A DNA stretch of 64,000 bases, from NCBI RefSeq assembly GCF_030272615.1, contig NC_081408.1:311567118-311631117 (forward strand). The letters run 5' to 3'. Position 1 is the first letter of the stretch; the number at the start of each line of letters is the position of its first letter. Below, in pieces: positions 36,061 to 46,571 of the stretch. Made by a program: the position numbers and the translations under genes. The stretch is from Cryptomeria japonica. Lineage: Eukaryota; Streptophyta; Pinopsida; Cupressales; Cupressaceae. The notes under the pieces are model-generated. The model saw nothing but the letters and a program-made list of their open reading frames with translations. It was not told the DNA's origin and made no database searches.

Positions 36061-37391
36061 AATTTGGATGCCAATCAAATAAATATTTTAGAAGAAGAGC
36101 ACAGGTCTTGTATCTATGATATGGATGGTTGCAAATGGTATGATGATATCATATATTATTTGCAAAGGATGAAATATCCTGAAGACATGATTGATAATAA
36201 AAGGAGGACATTAAAATTACATGCTATTAAGTATGACATTGTAAATGGGAAGCTCTAGTGGAGGAATAGTGATGGTGTCATGTTAAAATGTGTGGACCAG
36301 GATCAAGCTCAAAAGTTGTTGTCTAAACTGCATGGTGGAGTTTGTGGAGGGAATTATATGGCTAAAGCAACTACACACAAAGTGTTAAGAGCTGGGTTCT
36401 GGTGGCCAACAATTTTCAAAGATGCACATAAACTACTCAAGAAATGTGACCCATGCAAAGATTTTCAGGAAAATTAAAATTTTCAAGAAATTTGCCATTA
36501 AGACCTATAAATGTGAAAGCTCCATTTCAACAGTGGGGTATAGATTTTATTGGAGAAATAGCATACAAATCTAGTAGTGGCCATTCTTGGATTTTAGTGG
36601 ATACCGACTATTTCACTAAGTGGATTGAAGCCGTACCCACTAAAAAGGCAACAAGTAAGGTGATAATTGATTTCCTTACAAACAATATATTGACGAGATT
36701 TGGATGTCAAGAGAGGATAGTCTCTAATAATGCAATGAGTTTTAGGTCAAAATAATATGAAGACTTCTACAATAAATATGGTATCTAGATTTCTTATTCA
36801 TCACCTTACCACCATCAAAGAAATGGGCAAGATGAATCCAACAACAAAAGTTTGATGAAAATTATCAAACGAATCCTAGAAAGGAATAAAAAGGCTTGGG
36901 ATTCAAAGATGAGATTAGTTGTTTGGGCAGACAGGGTAACAATCAAGACAACAATTGGATACGCACCTTTTGATTTGGTATATGGTATGCGTACAAGGTT
37001 ACCCCAAAATAATTTGATGCAGATGTATAAGTTTGTCCAAACTTATAACAATGATATAGATAATGATATGCAGTTGAGAATTGAGGCTTTAATGGAATTA
37101 GATGAAGCTAGATGAGAAGCTACTACTAGAAATACAAAGTTACAGATGCAGGTTAAAAACCTATATGATAAAAGAACAACTGCAAGGAGTTTATAGGTTA
37201 ATGATTCAGTTCTGATGTGGAATGCCAGAATAGAAGACAAAGGAAAACATGGCAAGTTTGATGCCATTTGGCTGGGCCCATATCTTATTCAAAGAAAATG
37301 GGGAGAAGATTCTTATATTCTCCAGGATATACATGGTAATACTCTTGAATTGCCTGTTCATGGACAATTCTTGAAGCTCTACTTTTCTTGA
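36061..37391 (+). pseudogene. pol: Elt-1 integrase
   Basis: HHCC zinc domain at 36328-36470 (LHGGVCGGNYMAKATTHKVL, then KKCDPCKDF). The frame shifts near 36460. The DDE core has WGIDFIGEI (36535, first Asp), DTDYFTKWIEAVPTKKA, and VSNNAMSF (36718), where the second catalytic Asp is now Asn (a single G-to-A change). The third residue lies in GQDESNNKSL (36829). C-terminal VWADRVTIKTTIGYAPF and the GPY/F motif WLGPYLI (about 37270). Ends at TGA 37389-37391. No chromodomain seen. Confidence 0.88.
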
Positions 37392-37556
37392 AAGTAGTTA
37401 TTTTCCATGAGAATTAGTTAGGTTTTGTATATATCAGTATATTTTCCTTTCAGTTGAGGTTACCTTGTCCAAGTAATTTCTTTTTGGTCTCCTTCACCTA
37501 AAGATCCTAGTTTCTCATCTCATTCCTATGAAAGGAACATCCCCAACTAAAGCCAC
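37392..37556 (+). other. Elt-1 3' untranslated stretch before LTR2
   Basis: Short non-coding segment between the pol stop and LTR2. There is no typical purine tract; the last bases read ccaactaaagccac. The same non-purine sequence precedes the Elt-3 3' LTR, so it is conserved between the two families. Confidence 0.55.
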
Positions 37557-38920
37557 TAATAGGACCTAAAATTATGTCTTGCAAAATTTGGTCCTTCCGG
37601 TTTTATTTTTTCTCTTTGTCAAGTTATCAGGGTTTAAGGATTTAGGGGTTATGTCTTTTATGATTAAATCTTGGTTTGAAAGTAAGAGTTTGGTCCCTTT
37701 TATATCCTGTCATTACCTTTTTCTCACTTAAGGCCGAGGGTTCCACTTTCATTCATGGGGACATTTTCATTTCCTAAGTATTAAGTGGTGATTGATCGGT
37801 TCATGAAATATGATATTCCTAAGTCATTCGCATAGAATTTCCTATGACCATTTTTCTTTTTAAATATTTGTGCCCGCACTTGTATTTTCGTAAGTCTGAA
37901 GAGTCCTAAATACTTTGACTATTTGCTAAAGATAGGATGGATCCAATGGCTGGTGCTTCCCCGTGATCAAAGATGCAAGGATTTTAATGATCGCGAGATT
38001 GTGCCACATGTTATCAGCAGAAATCGGCAGGGTTGGTAGTGTAACTGGTTGAAAGAATTGTGTTACTGGTTCGCAAGTGGTAAAGGTCGATCTACTAATA
38101 GTCCCATCAATTTTCACATGCTCAGAATTAATGGAGATGTTTTATCCTGAAGTAAATAGTGCTCGATTTTTAAGTTCAGGAAGAGTTAACGGGCAATATG
38201 CTAGGTAGTAAAGTTTGAACAGATCAGACAACCCTCATGTTCCTGCAATAGAAGTTGCAAGGTGGTTACAGACCATGAGATCACGAGATGATGCCACATG
38301 TCCCGGGTTGGCCAGGAAGACCTATAGTGGGGCCACTGACGAAGCTTGACAGAAAGATGATGTGGTGTTGATTAGTCATGATTTCATGGGGCCATTGATA
38401 TAGATGGAAAGTCAAATGCTGAGTCAACAAGAGATGATCATTGGATTGGCCAACTTGGAAGATGATCAACGACTATTTTTCAAACTTTTTAAATGCAAAG
38501 TTATGAGATGTTTCGCTCACCTGAATATTAATGGCAGACAAGACATTTGCATTCTTTCCTAGGGAACAATTAAAAGACTCTTAAAAGGTTTTTTCATTTG
38601 CAAAAGATTTCATAGAAATCCTAAAGAATTTACCACTACTAAAGGAGGCTGAAATGACTCTTTGCGACACAAAATTGTCATCTCTAGCAAAAATCAAAGT
38701 AGTAAGTTTATCTGAGCTCTCCATATGTTCTTGAAACAAATTGATATTACAAATTGTATGTGAGATTATAAGAAGAGAATTCAATTTTTTTTAAGGGTTA
38801 GGTACTAGACAGAGATTAGTGAAATTTAATTGAAATTACTCTGGTAATTTAAAATCTTGTACTAGCCCTAGTTTTCCTTCCCAAATTTGGAATTATAGTA
38901 TTAAGCCCTAATTGAAAAAG
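37557..38920 (+). other. Elt-1 LTR2 5' part, upstream of lORF
   Basis: Non-coding LTR sequence matching, on the opposite strand, the Elt-3 LTR around 22480-23383. Likely U3. No TATA box is convincing. It forms the upstream region of the lORF, so promoter signals for it would be here. Confidence 0.55.
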
Positions 38921-40018
38921 ATGGATCCCTCATGGAAACATTTAGGACAAGTGGATTATATGAAAAGAAATCTTTATGATAATTTCTTCGACCAGTTAAA
39001 GCCCTCTATAAATGATAAGCAACAGGGGTAGAAGTTTGTGGATGGAAAAACCCTAGGGGAAGGGTTAACTGACAAAGCATTCTTCTAGGCGGATGCTAAT
39101 ATACCAATAGCTGGGTTAGAGATGTTCAAAATATGGTATGGACAAAGAAAACTAAATTCCCCATTATCCAGTCCTTGGCAGTATGATTTAGGCAAGTTGG
39201 TGGTATTGGGTGTTTTCATGGATGTCGACTTACTCAAGATTGTTGCAAACTGATATGACCCAGTTCCAAGGGTTATTAGGGGAAATGATGGAGAGATTCT
39301 ATTAACCATTAGAGGGGAGGAGTTTCAATATATTTTTGACTTATATGAACCATCCCCTATCCTGGTACCATTAGATTTAAATGAACAAAAGGCAAAGTAT
39401 TACAAGATGAAGGAATTCATTAGAAAGAATTTCCTTCCAATGCATTTAGCCAGAGTAGGAAGTAGAACATAACATATTGGCCCTAGCTCAAAGGAGTCAT
39501 TCCCAATCGGTTCTTTTTCTCCCTATTTCTAGGCCACTTTCTTTTCTTTGTGCCAAATATGGGGTTTTAATCCCATTACAGTGATGCCACCTGATTTAAT
39601 GTACATGGCTATGTAGATACAACATCCATATTTTATAGTAGTTTTTGAATTTGCCCCTTACCATGAGGAAAAGATTCATGAGGAGTTATTAAACATTAAG
39701 AATCAAGTTACTGGTGTTAAGCTCTCTTGGTATTCTTTACTCATGCATATGTTCCTTTCAAGGAATGCAGATTACTTTGAGGGTACCATGAACCTTAGAA
39801 GGACAATAGATAACTAGGAGATTCCAATACATCTCTAGAGAACAGACATGTCTTGGGATAGACAAGAGGCTAGCTATATAAGGTTTGCTAACAATTTTTC
39901 TTCTAGGTTAAGGAAAAATTTGACAGTAAATCCACCAAGGATTCCTAAAGATTGCATGATTTTGTGAGACCCAAGAAGAGGGTGCCACTTGCCAGGATTG
40001 AACATAACTGGGGGTATT
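38921..40018 (+). pseudogene. lORF inside Elt-1 LTR2, N-terminal part
   Basis: Clearest start of the LTR-embedded frame: ATG at 38921 (MDPSWKHLGQVDYMKRNLYD) runs as a single frame to the Elt-4 insertion, about 365 codons. Interruptions are almost all one transition from sense: TAG near 39029 and 39089, TGA near 39251, TAA near 39470, then TAG near 39533, 39614, 39815 and 39836. The product has mixed alpha/beta character, e.g. LTIRGEEFQYIFDLYEPSPI and KYYKMKEFIRKNFLPMHLAR. No known family is recognised. It is not gag, pol or a visible env: no signal peptide or membrane segment is seen. The last three ambers are shared with LTR1. Confidence 0.6.
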
Positions 40019-40023
40019 TTTTA

Positions 40024-41125
40024 TGAATACTAAGAGGGGGGGTGAATTAGTATGCCTAAGAACTTAACCAAACTCTTAAACAATTTTCTAGCAGACAGGT
40101 GTAGTAGTTTAAACAAAAAACTGGTTAAAATATAAATAAGCCAAATAGGAAATAGAGCATTCACCCACAGAAGCACAATCACCATAACACAAGATATTTT
40201 GATGTGGAAACCCAAATGGGAAAAACCACGGTGAGTAAAAATCACAAGTCAACTATCTGCAGATTAGTAACCAGACCGGCTAAGGCCTTACAATGTTCTT
40301 CACTAGAACATATCCTATTAGGAATCCAAATCTCTATTAGGAGATAAGTCCTGTTAAAGACTACCATGTTAAAGGATTTCAGATCCACGACTCTGAACCA
40401 TCTTGTTAGAGATTTAAATTAGGCTTGGCTGGGCCTACCCAGTTAAGGGTTTCATACTTGTCAAAGAGATTAGTAATCAACAAGTGAGTGATCTAGAAGA
40501 TAGCACAAAATGCTTGATTAGATCCTTGACAGTTCTCCATTAATGCATTACTTCAGTTTTCTATCCTTTGCACTCACAAGCTCTGTAGTGAGATACCTAT
40601 TTTGCATAGACCTAATCTTTCTCTACAATACTCACACACATCAAATCTTCAAAACCCTAGATATGATGTCCTCATATAGGAATTTGTTTTCATGTTGGTC
40701 CAATAAGATTAGACTACAATTTCCTAGGTACAGTTCATCTAGACATATTTGGTAACATGACACAGAAACACCGCTAAAGTGTCGGTGGATGATAACTCAT
40801 CACACTTTACAATTATACCGGTTTGACACTGTATACCGATTATCGGTTTAACGAATAAGACTTCAAAACTGGAACATAATGTTCTGACCAAAAGATTAAC
40901 TTCCACTAGGGGTCTTCATTCCACTTGAGGTCTTCATACCATTACGACTTGTAAGCTTCTTCAAAACACCGATAGTCTTCACTAAATAAAGGCTATACAT
41001 ACAATGGCATACAATACTAGTGTGAACAACACAACACATATTATTGGTGGAGAATAACTCATACATAAAATAAGTGTGTGTCCATCAATGACAATCACAA
41101 CTTAGACATTATCAAAATACCAACA
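40024..41125 (-). repeat. Elt-4 3' LTR
   Basis: Direct repeat of 53208-54352. The plus strand starts tgaatactaagaggggggg and ends aaataccaaca. Copia-like in style: TGTTGGTATTTTGATAATG start on the minus strand and a C-run near the 3' end. Confidence 0.9.
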
Positions 41126-41137
41126 ATCTCCCCCTTT
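41126..41137 (-). promoter_or_regulatory. Elt-4 polypurine tract
   Basis: The minus strand reads AAAGGGGGAGAT immediately upstream of the 3' LTR. The same tract occurs at the matching place in Elt-5 (46362-46373). Confidence 0.85.
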
Positions 41138-41441
41138 GGCATTGATGGCAACACTTAGGAAAATTTTGAAATCTAAGTGCTTACAAAACAAAAACAGATG
41201 CCATAATCAGAATTACTTCCCCTAAGCATATACAATACTCCCTTTGCAAAAATTACAAGTATGTGCATGAAATTTTCAATACTACTCTCCCTTTACCAAC
41301 AATGACAAAGTAATGCAAACAATCCCTATTTCACCAAAATTTACCACACTGATATTGCATAAAATAGAGTATATGTTCATGACAATAAAGAGTAAAACTT
41401 CTCAGAAAGAGATTTAAAGTTTTTCAGAAAATTCTTCATGT

Positions 41442-44400
41442 CTGAAGACCATGATCAAGAAGTGAGGCAGCAATGTCACTCTCCGTCTTCATCTAGAAGG
41501 CTAATTCTTCCATTGCATTGATAGTGCTCATCTCCTGTGTTACAGTAATAGCTTCCAAGTTCAGGAAGCACTTTTGAAGAAACTGCAATTTTGGTAATAG
41601 AAGCAACTGGAGCTCCTGTAGATCTTGAGTCCGCTTGCAGATCTCTGATTCAATCTTTGCAATCTGATGCTAATGAGTGTGAATAGTCTGTCCATACACT
41701 GTGAATGAAACATATGGCAATTTGAAGTTGTCGATATACTTCTTTAACTCCGATTGGAGTTGACTCTTCTATTACAGAGCATCTTCACAAAATAGGTCAG
41801 GTTGGCAGATTTTTCTCAAGAGTAGGTTGCCTTCACCCATAGCTAAACTTATATCATCCTTCTGCTTAAGTATTTTTTCTCTATCTACATCCATTTTCTT
41901 TACTAATGAAGCTTTTAGAGCTTTTTCATGCTTCTTCTCTGCAAAAACCTGGGCAACATATTCTAAAGATTGCACTTGATCATCTACCATTGTGCAAAGA
42001 AGTTTTAACTTGGCCAGCAAGCTATCGGTACTGCGAAGGTTAGTACCAGGAATTATATTGGAAAGAGTGTCAACAACAAACTGAATGACATCCTATTCTT
42101 TCTTTTTGCTCAGTTCTTCCAATCTGACCTATGCTAGTTGAATGCTCCTTGGTAGCTCACTTTCATCAACCGATTGAGTCAGACAAGCAAGAGTCATATT
42201 AGTGGGACCGGTGGGATCAACCTACTTGGCTTGATCTTTGGTTGCCTTAGGAGTCTATCCTCCTTCCTTTTCCTTGATCTTCTCTTGTCTTTTATTCTCC
42301 TCTTCTTCTTTTTCCTGGGCTACCTTGGCAACCTTCTCTTTCTCCCCTTCCACTCTCTTCTTCTCTTCTTCTTTCTTTCTCTCTTCTTCCCTCTTTTTCT
42401 CTTCTTCATTTTTATTCTCATATTCCTTCTTCTTCTCCTCTTCCTCCTTCTTCTTCTCATCTTCTTTGTTCTTCTCCTCTTCCTTCTTCTTCTTTGCTTC
42501 CTTCTCTACTCTCTCTTTCTCTTGTCTTTCTTTCTCTGCTTGCTCTTTCTCTTGTTTTTCTTTCTCCTCTTTCTCTTTTCCTAGTTTCTCTTTTTCCTGT
42601 TTCTCTTTTGCCACTTTCTCATCCTTTTCTTTCTCCACTCTCTCCTTTTCAGCTTTCTCCTTCTCTGAAGTGGTGTCCTCAACATCTAGTGCATCAACAT
42701 CAATGGGTTCATTTTTATCTACTATTCTTTCACCCATCCTGTCAAAGATTTCATCTGGTTTGGTTGTGGATAGGTCAGGCTCTTGCTTAGCCAATCGATT
42801 AGCTTCAGATACTTTCTGCATTTTGACAGCTGCTTTAACTTGCAAATGAGTGTCTTTTTCCACTTCAGAGGTTTTGCCACCGAGTAGCTGAAGTCTTCTT
42901 TTTCGCATGAAAAAGATGCCTTTGTACCGATTAAGAATCTCAAACAATTCTAAATTAGAGGCATTAGGAAAATATTGGGAAATTTTTTTTTCCCTAATTT
43001 CTTTCTCCTTTTCAATGACAATGTGCCATTTATTATCCAAATAATTATACAAAGAATTAGGAACAATAAGTTTAATGTCAATCGGAGACTGATCATTATC
43101 ACACAAATATTTAATGACCTCCTGCTCTACTTCTTCCTTTTCACTATCACTAAGATCATCAAAATAATCCTTTAGATCATCAAGTACTTTCCTTTTAACA
43201 TTCTTCATAATTCTTTGAAAGTGTGTCATAGGCTGGTAAGAAGCAACATGTATATTTACCAGTGTAGAGATTGCTGGTACATTACTAGTGGACTTTGTCT
43301 TCTTGCTTGATTGCCTTATCTTCTTCATTTCTACCTTCAGTTCAATGTCTTTTGAATCCAGTGAATTATTCCTAGTTTTTCTCTTCGTTTTGAATACCTT
43401 TGGCAGAATAGCCTTCGGTTTCTTTTTGGCTGGTGACCTCTTGGTCACTCTAGGATAGGGAGCAGATGTAACCAGTGTCGATGCTAATGGCACTGCTTTA
43501 CTCTTTTTCTGCTTTGGTACTTCAATAAATTTGATCCTCTCGGAGTAAGTACCAGTCCTCTTCTTCTTTGGATCTAGTGGTGAAGTAAGTAGGGTAGATG
43601 CATACACCGTGAATATATCATTTATCACTTTATAGCCCATAGGCTCAACTTCATCTTCTTTGGGATCAACTGCTTCCATTATGCAGTGACTTACTTTGAT
43701 TGTGAAACAGATATCCTCTTCATACTTTTTAATAAGATCACCTGATATTCTCATTCTCCAGTTCATCTTTAGTCTAAACTCATCAAAATATCTGTTCAGA
43801 GTCTTCAAATACGTAGTTCCCACTACTTGTAGACTCTCCTTTATTTGTCTGGAAACCAGTAGGTCACTCAACCATTGGACATCACTAACTCCTGGAAAAT
43901 ATCCTTGAAAATAGAAAAACAAACTGATAAGTAGTTGACATAACTTAAACCTCAGAGTTTTGTCCACTTTGATGGACTTTAGGTTCTCCGTGAGTTGTTT
44001 TTGCATGCAAGTACATAAGTCACATTCTGTATTCTCCTTGATCATCCTATAAGCATCATGCATTGCAGTTGTAGGAACAAAATTCATTCTAATAGCATAG
44101 AATATTCTATACCAAATTACCATGCACACATATTTCACCAAGTCATCTTTTATGGTGTTTACAGTCATTGCCCGCTGGTCGCTTACAGAACCGATGAGCT
44201 CTGTCACTTTGGTTTTGGTGATCTTGTGAAGAATGGGGACTTCCCAAATATTGTAGAAACCGGTCATGACATGAATTGCCTCTAGTATAATATCATGGAT
44301 TTGCTGAAGGTACATCTTATCACCATGAACCCTACTTAGAATAATCCTAATTTGTTCTATAAATTCCTCGAGAAAATATACTGCATTGTGAAGCTTCTTC

Positions 44401-44564
44401 TTCTCGATTACATTGTACTCAGGTTTAATCTTCTTATCATTTCCACAGAATAGACTCATTTGGGAGTGAATCACTAGAGACCCTAGGTCTTCTAGTTTGC
44501 AATCAATATATCCTAAAACATCCCCTTGGACAATGACTTCAGCAAGGAATTTGAGATAGGACAT
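41442..44564 (-). CDS. Elt-4 ORF2, unknown protein, mostly open (first 769 codons intact)
   Basis: Minus-strand frame open from 44564 to 42255 (769 codons). It continues in the same frame through several TAG codons and one TAA to a TGA near 41442, about 1,040 codons in all. An MAS... start near 44646 may be the true one after a one-base frame change; Elt-5 has a similar MAS start. Three regions: (1) N-terminal helical domain to about residue 330 with IRIILSRVHG, MGYKVINDIFTVYAS and a Lys-rich tail; (2) middle domain (DDLSDSEKEEVEQEVIKYL, ISQYFPNASNLELFEILNRY); (3) Lys/Glu repeats (42258-42670) and a C-terminal coiled coil. Regions 1 and 2 are homologous to Elt-5 ORF2. No enzyme motif, zinc knuckle, signal peptide or membrane span seen. 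Function unknown. Confidence 0.75.
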
Positions 44565-44646
44565 TGTACTTCACCTTCCTCCTAAGAAACTCAGATGATT
44601 CCTTAGCTTCAGTAGAACTAGAATGGATCTTAGATGTAGAAGCCAT

Positions 44647-45120
44647 ATCAAGATAATTCCAAATGATGAGAGTGATTTGATGAAAAATACCTTATTATTC
44701 CAAACTAGGGCTCGTCAATTTCGAACTAGGGTACACTGATGTCGAACACAACACACTTCTCCAAAAGCTTGTTTTACCACTCTAACCTCCACTCTGAATG
44801 ACTGCAAAATCTTGTGCAAGATATCTTCCTAAATTCTTTAGAATGCAAGATGAATCACTCTTGTTGTTTTGCTCAAGCTAGAAAAATTCTTCTTTGAAAA
44901 TAGGTAAGTAAAAATGACGATGAAAGTCACTTTTGAATATTATCCTACCTACCATAATAAATTCATCACCGTTAGGGTACAAGCCCTAACTATTCCTTTT
45001 ACCACTTTTTGTTTCTTCTATCAGTCGACAAGTAACCAATATCGATAAAGGAACTTTATTGATATACTCCAGGGGTTCGAGACATTGTTACTGATATGTT
45101 CCCCCTAAGCTTTTCGAAGC
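44647..45120 (-). other. Elt-4 spacer between ORF1 and ORF2
   Basis: About 470 bp on the minus strand between the end of ORF1 and the presumed ORF2 start. No motif was seen. Elt-5 has a spacer of similar size at 49760-50097. Confidence 0.5.
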
Positions 45121-45481
45121 TCAGTTTGCCGGTTCAGGAATCTCCACACTGGGTGTGGATACTGGTACATCTTGTGGCTTCTCTTCAGATTTATTTTTCC
45201 AAGTTTTATCCATATCTGCCTAAACGGTTTCAACATCGATATTCCCTTATGGGTCGACCAGTATGTCTCCCGGTGGATTATTTCTCAGTCTACATGCTCT
45301 GGCAGTGTGTCTCGATTTGTTGCAATGATATCATACTATACCAAGTGTTCTCCATGGTCTAGTGTTTACATTTCCATTCTTCCTTCTGCATGTTGCAGCA
45401 GTGTGACTGCTACCACGACAGATCAAACAAGTTTCTCTCCAACTGTTTGCCACTCCATAACCATTTGACTAGTGGTCATAG
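45121..45481 (-). pseudogene. Elt-4 ORF1, C-terminal part beyond Elt-5
   Basis: Continuation of ORF1 on the far side of Elt-5. The reading frame is kept across the insertion point once one target copy is discounted. It contains a zinc knuckle CLICRGSSHTAATC (CX2CX4HX4C) and a second, damaged one ending CNKSRHTARAC. Stops include a TGA between them. Ends at TGA 45121-45123. Confidence 0.7.
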
Positions 45482-46361
45482 TGTTAGGGTTCCCACAGAT
45501 ACCGAGAGGGGGGGGTGAATCAGTATTTGACCATTTATGAGATTTTCTTAAAACTGAATATGCAGAATATAAAGTAACAGTATACCGGTATGCAAGAATT
45601 AATGTAAATAATAGAATCAAAAGCATCCACATGAAAAGAACACCATAACACAAGATGTTTAATGAGGAAACCCGGTGTGGGAAAAACCTCGGTGGGATTT
45701 GTGACCCACAATATTCACTTACTGGCCAATAAGAGAATATTACTTACAATAGGGGCCTGCACATGCAGGAAGGCCAACTGCCTAGAGCTCACTGCTCAAC
45801 AAGAAGTCACACTGACTTACAAAGAGGATTTACATAAATCCAATATTCTATACTACTTTACAATAGCATCTTCAATGCCAGATTCGGTACTAGTTCTTGC
45901 TCTATTCTTTACATATACTCTTGACCTACAATTCGCACATTAGGTCTACCTTATATATTTTTTTTTATTCTCCCTCTTTTCTACAAATGCCTATAATGAT
46001 CTCTTTTATATACAAGAGTCATTTTACAATTTGCCAAGTCGGCTTACAATGATAAACAAAATATTACATATCAAAAATCCTGTCGGCGTCTATGCCGGTA
46101 TACATATTTCCTTCTGTGCCGGTGTACATCTTCTGTGTCGATGCCAGTGTACATTGATTTTGTTGATGCTGGTGCATTGTTCTATTTGAGTAATGCTTTG
46201 CCAGTATAATGTCTTTGCCGGTGCCATAGGATTGCAAGGTTGCCTGTGTAATGCTTTGCCGGTATAATGTCTTTGCCGGTGCCATAGGATTGCAAGGTTG
46301 CCATCAATGACAAAACCTTCAATCACACACAATGTCTCATTGGAGTGTCCATATGCCAACA
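45482..46361 (-). repeat. Elt-5 3' LTR
   Basis: Direct repeat of 51288-52222. The plus strand starts tgttagggttcccac and ends catatgccaaca. It has two units of a 58-bp internal repeat (anchors 46191, 46249), against three in the other LTR, which accounts for the 55-bp length difference. Confidence 0.92.
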
Positions 46362-46373
46362 ATCTCCCCCTTT
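46362..46373 (-). promoter_or_regulatory. Elt-5 polypurine tract
   Basis: The minus strand reads AAAGGGGGAGAT plus flanking T, directly before the 3' LTR. Identical to the Elt-4 tract. Confidence 0.85.
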
Positions 46374-46571
46374 GGCATTGATGGCAACACTCATGAGAAA
46401 TTTCAAAAAGATATCCAAAAATGTGTATACCCAAAAAAATGTTACCAAAAATATGAGGGCTCCCCTTGAGCATGTGATCCCTGTGTTTTGAATTTTCTCA
46501 TCTACTACTCCCCCTTTGGCATCAATGACAAAGGTTAGTAGATTTGTAGTTGTACCAATACATAACCTCAA

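Noticed and set aside
30354-37391. Elt-1 as an integrated pararetrovirus
   Set aside because: It has LTRs, a PBS and an integrase, and lacks a movement protein.
42174-42849. Ser/Phe/Leu-rich plus-strand ORFs up to 203 codons
   Set aside because: They are the complement of the Lys/Glu repeat of Elt-4 ORF2 and have no independent support.
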